Below the pieces are notes generated by a model, which was not told the origin of the DNA, made no database searches, and was given only the letters and a program-made list of their open reading frames with translations. 64,000 nt of DNA, taken from NCBI GenBank assembly GCA_000181795.3, contig CM012955.1:3640223-3704222 (forward strand), given 5' to 3'. The DNA comes from Trichinella spiralis. Its lineage: Eukaryota > Nematoda > Enoplea > Trichinellida > Trichinellidae. This document shows, in pieces, positions 1 through 14,507 of the stretch; the first letter of the stretch is position 1, and each line of letters starts with the position of its first letter. The position numbers and the translations under genes are program-made.

Positions 1-1544
1 TAATTTTATAAAAATTTTATTTATTCAATTTCATCAGTTGCAACGGACACAGAAGTAGGAATTCATAAAAGGGATCATAATGATTTACGCTGAGCATATA
101 TTTTTGCCTTGTGTGTATGGATGAATGATACGCCTGCAAGCAAGATTCTCTGACAAATCTAGTACTAAATAATCAATTGCGAATAATTCCTAGTATCGGT
201 ATATAATAATTGTACCAATATTGTTTCCATATATGAAGAAAGAATTCATTAATACATTTTCTATGAGTGAGAATCAGAATATGACTATGAGAATCAACTG
301 CAAGCATCATCAGTTGAATAAATGTAATACTGAACCGCTGAGATTTCTGCTTTAAGCGTTACTTGTTGTCCGCGAGAATTAGCACAAACCTTGACCAACA
401 AATAAAAATCTTGTGCAGAACATCTGCTTGCTGACAACTGGCCGCAACTTTTCCACCAAACGTTGATAAAAATCAAATCAACCAAATCAATCATGACAAA
501 ACTGCAAATTTATAAAAATGAACAACAGATGCGAACGTGTTGGCATTCTGCCAAGCAGACTACTTTTCTTTTCTTATTTCATTTGGAAAAAGAAAAATGA
601 AATAAAATATGAAACAAAGCAGAAAATATTGCAGCCAGGTGTTTTGCGACTGCAAGCACAAGTTGACCTGGATGTTGCGAGCCATTGTTTTCTCGCCACA
701 CTGCTGAAAGCGCTTTAATTGTTAGCATGTCCCATCCCCAGCCAGCAAATGCAAACAGTGCACAGCAATTGTGCACTTCTCGATTGAGAAAAAAGAGAAA
801 AGCACCAACTGCTGCTCTATTAAGCTTCCAGCTATTGACCGATTGGCCAAAGAAAGGTAAATCTAGAAAGGGCACAATTTTTCTGCACGTACAAGTAACC
901 TTCTCTTTACAATTTCCTTTTATTAACCAAAATGCAAACGGGAAAATATACAAAATAAAAATGCAATTTTACAGACCAATATCGATTGGATAAAAAATAA
1001 TTAATTACTAATTCCCTTCATAAATGTATAGAACAATTATTTGGTAAAAGCCAAAAAGTGCAACAACTAAGAAATGAGTAATTTCAATCAATCTGCATCC
1101 AATTCTGGTTGGTAAAAGACAAGATACAACAACAATGGGCATAAAACGTTGCAAATTATACACGTTAAAAATATGCAAATAACAGACCAAGAGCAATTTT
1201 TCGTGCACAATATGTGCAAAGTGCAAAAATAATAAAACTTTCACGAGACAAATTCAATTAAAAAATTGGTTGCTTGTTGGGCATTAGCAGGGCCATTTAG
1301 CCTGTCAAACAATCAATCGGACGGAACAGTGCAGACTGTAAATTCAATTATGATTCTTTTTTGGCCCACCCTCTTTCCTGTCAATAGAACTATTCGTAAA
1401 TTTGGTAAAAAGGAATAAAACGAATAAACCAAATTTGAACACATGGTAAAAAATAATAATTCGCATCACTCTATAAAAGATGACTGTATGAGCCAGGTAA
1501 AAATGGAAGACTTTGAATAACATAAACAAAATGCTACAATAAAT

Positions 1545-1595
<51 letters not shown>

Positions 1596-1757
1596 CATGT
1601 ATGTATGTAGGTATACATACATTTATTTACTAGCACAGCACTAAAAAGACCAGTGATGATTTAAAAATTAACCTACTGACTAAGATAAAACTCGAAGATA
1701 AAAATGACGGATAAAATAGGACAATAGAAAAGCTAATTCTTCTTGTCGGCAATGTTT
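1..1757. other. intergenic / 3' flank of dishevelled
   Basis: No convincing gene is visible here. The open frames of 66-124 codons overlap one another on both strands, lack splice-linked partners and resemble no family I know. The stretch next to 1757 probably contains the 3' UTR of the dishevelled gene, which reads leftward. A TA-repeat tract lies near 1547-1597. Confidence 0.6.
1547..1597. repeat. (TA)n microsatellite
   Basis: About 50 bases of nearly uninterrupted TA dinucleotide, with one AA interruption in the middle. Confidence 0.95.
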
Positions 1758-4700
1758 TCACATAACGTCGACGAAAAATTCGCACGGATTTCCCATTGCC
1801 ATGCGAAAGCTCTGTCGACTGCCGGATATGTCTGACTGCAGATCGTTAACATTACGCGACGTCGGCGACAACGGTCCTATCATTCCTTTGGATGTCATTG
1901 CGCCTACAGGCGGGCCGTAACCTTTAAGCTGAATGTTTGGATCAAGAGGAACACCTGGTGTCGAAGTCATTGGCAACAAACCTCCAACCACGCCTTTACG
2001 CACCCGTTCCGATTCATTGCTGCCATTGGAACCAGCACTGCCAGCACTATTTGCATCTGAACGACTTGTCGGCGGTGCTCCCCCTTGATGCAACAAACCA
2101 TCATTTATGAAACAGTTCAACTTTCTTTACAGAAAACCAATTATCAACTTACCGACAACTAAACTCGGAAAACTTCCGGCTTCATTGTTGTACTGATATG
2201 GTATGGGTACGTAACCGCTGGCTACTGAAGATGTCTGTACAAACGATGGACATGCCTGATGAGGATAATAAGGATGCCCAACGTTTGATGACCATAATGT
2301 AGATGGTGTCATCGGTGGCGGTGGTAAAGCGGAGATAGAATCATGTTCTAACTGTGGCGGTTCTTCGCGATGAGGTTCCAATCTCAGACCCGCAAAATCT
2401 AATTTAAAAAATAACATGAAAATAAATGAATAATAAATAGATAATCTGCATGAACTTGCTTAAGAGAATTGTTTTTGCCAAAAAAAAATTTTTAACAGAA
2501 AGAAATAACCAACAAACAAATGAATTAGCATAAATACATTCCATGTCCATACATATTAAAGAAAGAGAGAAAAAACTTACTGTCGCAAATATCGCCGAAA
2601 ACATAATAGCACTGTTCGGCAAAGGTAATCTTGTTTACCGTGTGTTTGATGTATCCTTCTTTGAGCATTCGAGCCGCATACTTGCGCGCATCCCGCCGAT
2701 CATAGAAACCCTGTACATTAGTATACAACCATTCAACCACATCCGAGCCTGAAAATAATTTCAAATAACTATATGCTAAATAAATCAAAGAGCATAACAA
2801 TTCCATTACCAAGAAATGCATTCGGTATTGTAATTTTAAGCCATGTACGATCGCGAATTTCCAAACCAGATTCGGGTTTAGCCATCGCTCGAACTATTGT
2901 TAAAATATCGTGCACATTTACATCCAAATTGCATTCTTCCAAAAACTCTGTCACAAGAACAATAAAAAATTCCATTCATACATACACCTTCCCTACTGTT
3001 GTATTTCTTACTTTCTGCTTCAGGCACTGGAGTGAACGAGCCTGTATTGACTGACAATGGCCCAGGGTAATCAAGCGGCATCTCGGCTCGTAGAGCATTC
3101 GTGTGAGCTACCCACGCGCCCGGATCAATCGGTCGAACAGGTTCAGTTCTAGGAATAGTGAAATAGCCTTTTGGATTCGGATCCCAACATTTTGCCACAA
3201 CCAGCTTAATTGGACCCGGTTTTTGCACTGCTTCGCGCAAAACACGCACTGCGTCATCATTCGACATGCTTTCAAAAGAGATGTCATTTACTTGCAAAAT
3301 CATATCCCCCGGTTCAATACGACCGTCCAATGCCACTGCCCCTCTAAAACATTATACCAGTATTATAATCACAACAATGTGGATTTTTCACACCTAGCAG
3401 ACCCTTTCATGATTGAACCAACATATATACCACCATCTCCACCAAGCTGATTGCTATGGCCGACAATGCTAATACCAAGAAAATTAACTGTATCTGTAAA
3501 GTAAAATAATAATAAAAATAAGTCGCTTCTAGAATCAATCACCCTGAAAATAAAAAGTGCATTAAACCACTTTACCCATATTCAAAGTCACAGTAATAAT
3601 GTTCAACGACATGCTCGATTCTGTTATGCTACTCACTGACGATGCCTAAATGAGAATAGAAAAATCACACCAGTATTAAGGTCATATTTGCCCGATTAAA
3701 AAAGGAATTCCAACTCGGCTCAACAAAGTGCGCGGAAGTCGACGTCTCTTTTTCCGCTTCAAATACTGCCTGCTGACGCTAGTGATGTCCGTTGATGAAG
3801 AAATTCTGAAATAAAATTTGCAAAATAAAAATGAAACATCTTGCAAAAACAACAGCATACCTGCTAGCTTGGTCATCTTCAGAATCCATAAAACTGGTAG
3901 AATCCAGATCGCTGGTTAAACCATGTCCAACGTCAAAGCATCGTGCACGCATTCCTTTCGGATAACGTACTGCAAAATAGAATCGGAAATTTTAAATTTC
4001 GAAGCCAAACAGAAAATAAATACAGATATACACAACAACACATACCGCGCTCATGGAACTGCGGATGGAAGGATCGTCGATCCAATTTCGTCCCATATCG
4101 TGGAACTAAATCAAAAAATCCAATAAAACAATCACAATAAATTGTCATTACATTTCGGCAATCCGGAAAGGGTGGATTCGGTTTCGGAAGAACATCCGGA
4201 AGGAACCAAATTATCTCTGCTATCCGCACGTCCCCCATGGAAACTTGGCGGTCTGCTTTCTCCAAGTCCCGAACTTCTGGTAGGCGGGTGCCGAGGAGAA
4301 GAATGACCATGCTGAGTTGTCGGGCCGTTGGCGTCAGAATGCGTGCTCCCTTCAGAAGTAACAAGCTGAAAAATTGTTCGTTGTTTTATTCGTCATTGTC
4401 ACAAAATATTATCTTGGCGCCTATTATTATTATTATTATTCACCCAAGATTCGACGCAACCGTTGAACGTCGGCAATTTAACAGCGTCGTCAGAAATTTC
4501 TTCTTTCACCACCCTAAAAGAAAAATCAAACTTTGATCGATAAAAGTATTTTACAAAAAAACAAAACAAAACTTGAAACTCATCTCACGTTAGCGTTTAC
4601 ATCATAACAAATGTACAGTTAGTCATCAAAATTACATTTCAAATTCGCAAATTTCGACAAAATTGACCTGTGTTCCATTGACAATGTCAAATAAAAGTTT

Positions 4701-6643
4701 CATAATTCAATGCAAATATTTCAAAATTTTTAAAAACATAACTTCTTATCATTTTCTCCGTTATAATTTCCCTTCCCAATTACTGAAGTCCTTGAACTAA
4801 AATTTCAATCTAATGAAACAGTTTTAAAAATAAATTTCTATTATTGAAAAACTACATTAAGTAAAACAAAGATTTCAAATTATTATTTAATTTATTGTAA
4901 ACTTAAATGTGAAAATTTTTCTGAATAGAAACTCTCTTCGCTGCTGCTTTCACAATATGATGATAGAACACTGTATTACACGTCAAAGATGCGAAGTAAC
5001 GCTTGAAATAAAATTATGCTAACAGAACGTAAGGTAAATGTAAATAAACTTGTCAAACTCTTCAAAAAAAAAAACAAGAAAATATATTAACTAAGTAAAT
5101 AATTTTCGCCCACTCAATCTTCTACAAAATTATCTGATAAAAAGCACTTCATAGTCTATTTCTCAGCTAGTGCAACGCAGATGAACACAAATTGCCCTAA
5201 ATGATGTGAGAAAAAAATTAAGAAAATTTCATAAATGAAAAAAAAAACAAATTCGTCTCATTTTAATTTGACAATTCATTCATTTTGTTTTCAAAAAATT
5301 TTCTGACTGCCATGTGAACAGATGTTCTAAAGCAAAGGCCAACTCGTACTTCATTAACGCAAATTGCACTTCAAATAGATCACATCGCTCACAGCTGCAT
5401 AGAAATCAATAAGAAACTACACTTCCAATGAATGATTCAGCAGATCAATTCGGACAAAACAATTTCGATCTCAAATATTTGCAACTAACGATGAGAATTA
5501 TTAAGCGAAAAACAATTATAAACCTATCCTTTCGAATTTCCATAAATAATAAGTGAATGAAAAGGAAAAAATCAACCCACTTCAGCTAGAAACGCTTCCT
5601 GCACTACTTTTCAATCGCTAAATGCAAAAAACAAATGATTAGAGTGCTTTTGGCCATGAGCTTCGAAATCAGTTAAATGAAAACCACCACCACCGTGCAC
5701 AAAAATTTTCATCCCAAGCCTGTGTATACAGACAGATAACGCATGCAACGCAAAATTATCTAAGCATCAAACTTCTTTGTTTAAACTGTTCAAGAAATGC
5801 AGAATGTCAAATTTCTAAAATGAAATTCCTACGTTACAACAAGCAAACAAAATATTTGCCTACCGCTTTCACTTCTGCAGCACTTGCCTGTGCAAATAAA
5901 GCTGGATGCAATTTTCGTTTTTAAAGAATTCGAAAATTCTCATCAATAAAATTAACACAAAACAAAACAAAACAACTTTTAATCATTTGCGTATTGACGT
6001 CTCTAATGACGAAGAAAAACAAACAATCATTATGCAAGTCGATCGTTGAGCTCTAAGATGAAACTTAGATGAAAGACAAGTCGAATTTTATTGGAACATT
6101 TCCACCGTTTACGATGCTTAAATAGGAGCATTCAGCTATTTTAAATTAGCTTACATAAAATTTAATTGTACGCTAAACTAACATTGCAACACGTTTTCAA
6201 TTACTTCGTGTAACTCATTGCACACAAAAGCAATAAGTATTAACATGCATAACTAGACCAAAGCAGAAAACAGCACTGAGAAACTCCACTAAAAGAAACA
6301 TCAAACTGGCAAACCAAAGTGGCAAAATAATTTTGAAATAATTTCTCAGAAGAATATTTCTGTTCAAAAAGAACGGATGCATTTTTATTATGTGCCACTG
6401 TTTCAGTGTAGAATGAAAGAAGCTTCAAATACCTTCAATTATCAAAAAAAAGAAAAATGTACTATCCAAATACACTTACCCAAAGTCATCGTCGACAGAT
6501 TTAAAAAAGTATTTAAAATTAGGTCGATTAAGAGCCGCTTTAAAATGGCCAAGAGTGACTAAATCACTAGGCACAGGCAGTTTTATTAAATATGGGGTCT
6601 GCTCGTCATCGATGTGATAAATAACTTTCGTTTCAACGTTCAT
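1758..6643 (-). CDS. dvl/dsh: Dishevelled (Wnt signal transducer)
   Basis: Cytoplasmic scaffold of canonical and planar-polarity Wnt signalling that links Frizzled to Axin. Thirteen exons join in phase: 6643-6480, 4513-4444, 4365-4152, 4105-4046, 3969-3861, 3805-3715, 3645-3576, 3493-3394, 3343-3012, 2947-2810, 2748-2581, 2398-2153 and 2083-1758, giving about 695 residues, the usual family size. The N-terminal DIX domain (about 1-78) starts [19 protein letters not shown] and includes [10 protein letters not shown] and [10 protein letters not shown] Ser/Asp stretch and a basic KRKKRRR run follow. The PDZ domain (about 248-340) has FLGISIVG and [13 protein letters not shown], and the DEP domain (about 420-500) has DVVEWLY and [18 protein letters not shown]. 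The conserved C-terminus [11 protein letters not shown] is intact. Intron 1 is nearly 2 kb. The acceptor of the last exon (CATCAAG) is pyrimidine-poor, so that junction is the least certain. Confidence 0.97.
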
Positions 6644-8215
6644 CACCGCTAAAATTAGCGGACATACACCTACACGCAGCTACCTTGGTACTATAATATC
6701 TCATCAGACGGCGGCATTCTGATATGCAGGTACATTTAAAAAACAAAAGTGGCTGCTTCATTTCGAAAATTGTAAAAATATAATTTATTTATTTGTAAAT
6801 TACATGATTTTATCATTTTAATAGTATGTTTTATATTATTTCTTAAATATATTATTTCAAAATGTTTTAAAAATTACTGTACTTTACTGTAATTATTTGA
6901 CAAAAATTTTATCTTTCAAAATTTGCGAACTTCGTAATAAATAATTTTTGAAATACCTTGCGTTTTAGGCATATTTTGTTTCTTATTGTAAATTTAAATG
7001 TTTTAACAATTCTAATAATAAAATTGCAAATGATTATACCTTGCACATATAATGCAGTTTGAAAAGCAAACTTTTTTTGCAATAAAATAAGCATTTATTG
7101 CATTTTATCTTAATTGTGTTTATATGTGTCAAATAGATTTATTTTTTTTAGAATTAGATTTTATTGCAAATATAAATTTATTGTTACGAGTACGCTAGTG
7201 CTATTTTAGAAGCTCAGTTCTTTTACTTACAGTACGGTATTAGGCAAGCTGACCTTTTTTGCTTACAAGTTTGCAACACATTTCTTGCTTTTCCCTGTTC
7301 AGTTCCTTTACGAAACGTAGAAAAACACACATATTTAATTAAATTTTTGAAATTTCAAAGCATGAATTATTAGTTTGCCATTTACTTTATTATGAAATAA
7401 TTTGGATGAAATACAAATCATTTATTTCATTTGTTTGCATTTTACTAGCAGCTGTTTGTTCTTGTTTTATTAGAGCCAACAAAAAAATTACATTTTATCT
7501 AAGCGCTGTTAAATGCTTGCTGCATCTTTATTCTTAATATTTTACTTTTGCATAATTAAGGAAATTTTCTTAAGGTAAATGTGTATGGTGACTTTTACAA
7601 ATGACTATTAATGCTTTATTGTATAATATGACTTGATATGTATTATACATACATTGAAATCTTATGAAAATTTATTAAAAAATTATAAATTGACATTTAA
7701 AAAGTTACTGTTTTTTACTTTAAATTTTTTATGTACTATTGTACTTTTGTTGTTCTTACTGTAGAGTAGGAAATTTTTGCATTTGCTGCAAATTCAAAAT
7801 ATAAGTGTTAACGATATAAAGTATACAGGCTCTATTTAAGTGTAAAGTATAAAGCGTTACTTTTTTCTTTCCAACATGCTGTACTACTTTATGTATTTAC
7901 CTTTAATTAAAATGAGCTGTTTTAAGTAAAAAAAATTCTATACTGAGTTGTTTATAATTTAATTAGGAAAGAATTAAATGTTTTATAACTGCATATACTC
8001 ATTGCTTTAATGCCAATAAATTATTTTTCATGTAACAGAGTAGTACTGACTGCATTTTTCTATATCTGTATCCTGTAAAATTTTTCTTAATTATGGTTTA
8101 ATCAATTATTGAGATATTTTTTATTTCTTTGAGAATTTTCTTACTTATATTTGCATTATTTATTTTATTTATAAATAGTTTTAGGTTTAGTGATATAAGC
8201 TCCAGTAATTCCACT
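6644..8215. promoter_or_regulatory. divergent intergenic region dishevelled / WDR5
   Basis: About 1.57 kb of AT-rich DNA lie between the divergent start codons of dishevelled (-) and WDR5 (+), so both promoters should lie here. I see no other coding signal and no clear TATA box or named element. A TTTTAG at about 8179-8184, just before the WDR5 start, could be a 5'-UTR intron acceptor or a spliced-leader acceptor. Confidence 0.5.
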
Positions 8216-10328
<2,113 letters not shown>

Positions 10329-10574
10329 ATCATACGTATATTGCTTAAATAGCATTGTGTAACAGCATGTTTTATGTGAGACCTTATATTTCCTGATACG
10401 TGCATATGTAAAACTGTGTTGCTTAAAATATTTTGTATGTTAAATGTATCTGCACTGCAATTCTGTAGAATGTGAAGTCATAATAAATTCCAGTATTTTG
10501 CCGGTTCTCATTAAAATAAGGAACGGTGATTATAAGGGATAGATAATTTGTGAAAAATGTTGCAAGATGGAACG

Positions 10575-12003
10575 TTAATTTCGTTTCCTGATGGAGTGTA
10601 CGATGTACGAAATCCATTTTTTGAATACGTATACCCGGCTGTAAACACCAGGTCGCATTGGCCTTGCACAACCAATACCCCAGCTGACTGTACCTCGCAA
10701 CTCCCAGATGCCATCTTGTTCACATACAAGCGGTCCACCGGAGTCACCCTTAGATAGAAATCACGCAGTGCATTTTTATTTAAACAATCGTCTAGTGGTA
10801 ACGTACTTGACATGAATCTCTTCCACCTTCGTCGAAACCAGCGCAAAACATAGTAGGAGAGACAAATCCACTGTAGCGTGAAGGTGCATTGCATTCCGCA
10901 TTGGTCAATATGGGTACTTTGATCTGTTGCAGTATTTTACTTGGACTTCCGCCTGAACATTTACAGAAATTTCCTGTATTTTCAAAGTAACAAATGAACA
11001 TCCTGTTTGAATAATAAATAAAATTATATTTCACAAAGTTCATTGTCAAACAATACATTTATGAACGGGAAATTACACAGCATAAGGTTTCCTACAAAAA
11101 TATTCCATGAATTTTTTTCTATGTTGAAATCTACCCATAAGATTGCAAAAAAGTGAAAATATTTCGTTACTATTTAATTGCGTTATTATGCAAAAATATT
11201 TTTTCATATTTTACATGTAAATATTCCAATATTACATAAAAGTAATCAGATGGTACCTTCAACAGTTCGACCCCATCCAGTAACAATACATTTCTGACCA
11301 GGTGCAACATCAGAGGTCGGAAGGCAGACCAACGATTTTGAACTATTTTCCACAGCCGGTTTCAATAGCTGCAACACAGCTATGTCATAAGCAGGGCGTA
11401 TACTTTTATTAAAAAATGGATGCGGATGAACACTTTTAACTTTTATTCGTCTACCAGAGCCGAGTTTGTTTGAATTTATCAAGACTGAATATGCGGATGA
11501 CATATATCTGAAATATAAGTTTAAATTCGATAAATGTATTTTGTTTTTAATTGAAATCCTGCTTCAGTACATCACAGCAAAGCATGTCCAGTTAAGAAAA
11601 TTCTCCAGTAAATATTATTTTTATTTCGTATGTAAAATTCAAAAAATAACAACAATGATATTACTTATTAGCAATGCAATGTGCGGCGGTGACAACAATG
11701 TCAGGTTGAACGAGGCTACCTCCGCATGCAAAGTGATTACCATAGTAGAGTGCGACCATCCAGGGCCAAGCTCCATCTGGAGCATCGACACCGCCTACTA
11801 TGCGAAAGGAATCTGCAGCGATAGTTGACTCTTCAGAGACACCACACGCATGCACACTTTCACCTGATAACAAAAGCTAAAATTTACTGGACGCAATCTT
11901 TCGCAACAAAACTATATAGAATCTGAACTGCTGACTTACCGAAAGCAATTAAACAAAAAATAACAACAATATACAGTATACAAGCAATACTTTTGTTAGA
12001 CAT
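10575..12003 (-). CDS. secreted trypsin-like serine protease (S1 family)
   Basis: Predicted secreted endopeptidase cleaving after Arg or Lys. Five exons: 12003-11940, 11863-11665, 11507-11257, 10952-10807 and 10748-10575, giving 277 residues. A hydrophobic signal peptide ([22 protein letters not shown]) precedes a short propeptide with one Cys (ACGVSEEST), which could stay disulfide-linked to the catalytic chain. Activation cleavage would fall at DSFR/IVGG (about 42/43). All three catalytic residues are present: His in TAAHC (about 81), Asp in YDIAVL (about 129) and Ser in GDSGGP (about 223). The Asp six residues before that Ser (DSCQGDSGGP) and the glycines of SWGIGC and RPGVYSRV predict trypsin specificity. 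It converges on WDR5, with the stop codons 247 bases apart. Family assignment is firm; the physiological substrate is unknown. Confidence 0.94.
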
Positions 12004-13126
12004 TACGCATTTTCAAATGCCTACTTATTGCAATGAGCTTCGATTTCTCAATTGAACAAAAATTTACATTTAATCTCTAGGATATCATAGCTCAAGGCTT
12101 AAACATACTTTACATTAATACTTATTGTAAAGAAAATATATTTAGAATGCATGTTGAAAATATTTACTTAAAATAATACATGTTGAAATTAGTTAATATT
12201 ATGCAATGCTGAAAATGCTTACTTAAAAGTTTTAATAATAAAACAAATTTACAGTACTACAAAATTCATATTAGTAGTGATGATTCAATTCAAACAACTT
12301 ACAGTTGCATTGAAATGTATTTCCATTTCATTTTTTGGAATTTTATATTATTATTAATCACTATTGCAAATGCACGTATAATATTTGAGCATAATTTATT
12401 AGAGAACAACAAAAATATGACAGAATCTAGAGTAAAAAGTTTTTCACGAATATACACTTCCTGATATGTTTTATGAAATTTTGGAAAGACTCGTGCTTTT
12501 CTCTCATTAAAAAGAAATCTGACCGCCTCACAGAATTCAGACTCTTTATCTTGTAAAATACGTATCTCTCAATCCATCGGGAAGTTGAACAACTTGATTC
12601 ATATTATGAAACATTGAACAGCTTGTTCCAAGGCAGACAAACTTTTCTCAGGTTGAACAATGTTCGGAAGAAATTTTATCGCCTTCATCATCATTGTTCA
12701 GACGGAGCAATGATCCGCTCATGAAGAAGTTTTATTTCATGATCTTCCTTGGGAGTTCTTCAGAACCTTGTTGCTTCAAATCAGCGTTACAAATATTTTC
12801 TGGAGTACTTCGCTTGCTGGATTTCCAAAGGGTGATGCATCTCCCGTTGTTACCTATGATTTCTGGGAATTCAATTCTGCCATACTTCCCACTTCATTTC
12901 ACCCAGATTTGGTAATTCATATTTCCAAAGGAATTGTCGTTTGAGTAAATATAAATACTCAAATACTGAAAATGCCCAAAGTAATCATTTTCCTAAAGTG
13001 AGCATGCAGTGCTACGAAGAAAATCTGCACATCACTATCACTTTAAAAAGGCGGTCTTCTTCTTCAAACACCAGGCAATTTCAGGATTCTGGTGTATTAT
13101 CATGTAGACTTTACAGATGGTTCCTT
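12004..13126. other. intergenic, unidentified segment
   Basis: The first ~500 bases are plain AT-rich DNA and should contain the protease promoter. From about 12480 the composition becomes less AT-biased and frames on both strands are broken by stops, like a decayed coding or mobile sequence. I could not match it to a family. It abuts the left arm of the large inverted repeat. Confidence 0.4.
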
Positions 13127-14507
13127 GTAAATCTTCCCAAAGCTGCCTCGCGTTTCTTTTGTAACAGCGATCTTTGTATGGTCGATGCGCAGTAGCGGTT
13201 CTGATTCTTAAACGGTTTCATTCTTCAAGCGTTGAAAGTAACCAGATGATCTTCATCATTTCATATTGTACTAGATGGCGCAGCCTGATCAGCATAAATC
13301 ACCGCTTCATATGAACATTCCCCTTCCTGATTATCCAGGAATAGCTGGGCTAATAGACCGGTTCAAATTTTGCTCGCACTGTTTGTTCATCGCCTGCGTT
13401 ATCTTCAACTGACGGGGAACGACCTGCTGCACTGCGCTTTTCTGTTTAATGACGCCTCAAGCCAATCATGGCAAAATGCCAATGATGCAACTAAACGAGT
13501 TATCAGCGTCAGCTAACACAGCCGCTGAGTGCTCTTTTCAAATGCATGCCGACGTTCTTTGTTTGAAAACAACAAAACAGCGCAATTGTTTCTTCATAAA
13601 TTTGAGCGAATTTAACGGCATCTTTAGCATGGTTGATAACTGAATAATAAAAACAAACAAACATCTTTTCAGTCTCACATACCATAACTGAGAGAACTTT
13701 GCGGCGTCTTCGAGACGATTCGATTAATAGTAGAATAATGATGGAAAAATATCTTCTTAGCTTCACAAGAAACCATAGTCGTCATTTACTAATGCATCGG
13801 TACTAATGTAGCGCTTTAGCATCGGATATATAAGCGAATTTTCGTCAATTTCGCGAGCCTTTTCTCAGCACAGCTCGAGTGACAACAAGCCACAGTAATC
13901 GATGACAACAAGCAGTCTACTAATTTCCTCCTACTGTATAGTTTGTCTACTTGAGTTTCATTTTTCGTTGATCAAAAATATTTATGTAATGTTGCTTTTA
14001 TGAGCAATTTTTTGTTTTTCTGGTTTTTTATTTGCTTTTTTTCTTAGAATTTTTGTCTGATTTTATTGGTTGATTCATGTCCTTAAATTTCTGCACAATG
14101 TGCTCTTGTACATCGGTTCCTGATTATTCTTTTGTTTCAAATTAAACGTCATAATTACTTTTCCATTTCGTCCTATCGAGTACTGTTATAAAAGGAAAAC
14201 ACTGTCTGCCTGTATTTCACTCAGATGGTCATTTATCAGACGCTATTGAATTTGAATTGATAATTTTAATTTTTTCCGTGATGCTACTATAGCCATGTAT
14301 TTTAATTGTCACGGTTTTTTGGCGAAAGATGTTTGTTATTTTCTGGTGTATAAATAACTTAATGGAATTTTATTTCATGATTTTCATTAAAATTTACGAA
14401 TTGTTGCTCGAATGGATCATGATGCACGTGAACTTGGTGCTACTGCTGCAATTGTTGATTGAATGCTGATACTGAAATTCGTAGCGCTCACCGTCTTTGT
14501 AATTGGT
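13127..14507 (+). repeat. left arm of 1381-bp inverted repeat
   Basis: This segment recurs in inverted orientation at 50342-51722. Both arms are 1381 bases by my boundaries and differ only by scattered substitutions, for example the 64-codon frame starting at 13449 has two amino-acid differences from its counterpart. The arm contains a TATATAAG box near 13828 followed about 30 bases later by TTCTCAGCAC, resembling a core promoter. It ends in GTAAATC and AATTGGT, not in terminal inverted repeats or TG...CA. No target-site duplication is visible in the flanks. It may be a non-autonomous element or a segmental duplication; I cannot name a family. Confidence 0.85.

Noticed and set aside
579-993. 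Overlapping 124- and 102-codon frames on opposite strands
   Set aside because: No homology, no splice partners and mutual overlap; likely chance.
12480-13126. Possible BEL/Pao or other retrotransposon remnant
   Set aside because: Frames are broken on both strands and I could not match any reverse transcriptase, integrase or protease motif.
13449-13766. Small frames in the inverted-repeat arm, partly conserved between copies
   Set aside because: Conservation follows from the near-identity of the arms, so it does not show coding; no family matched.
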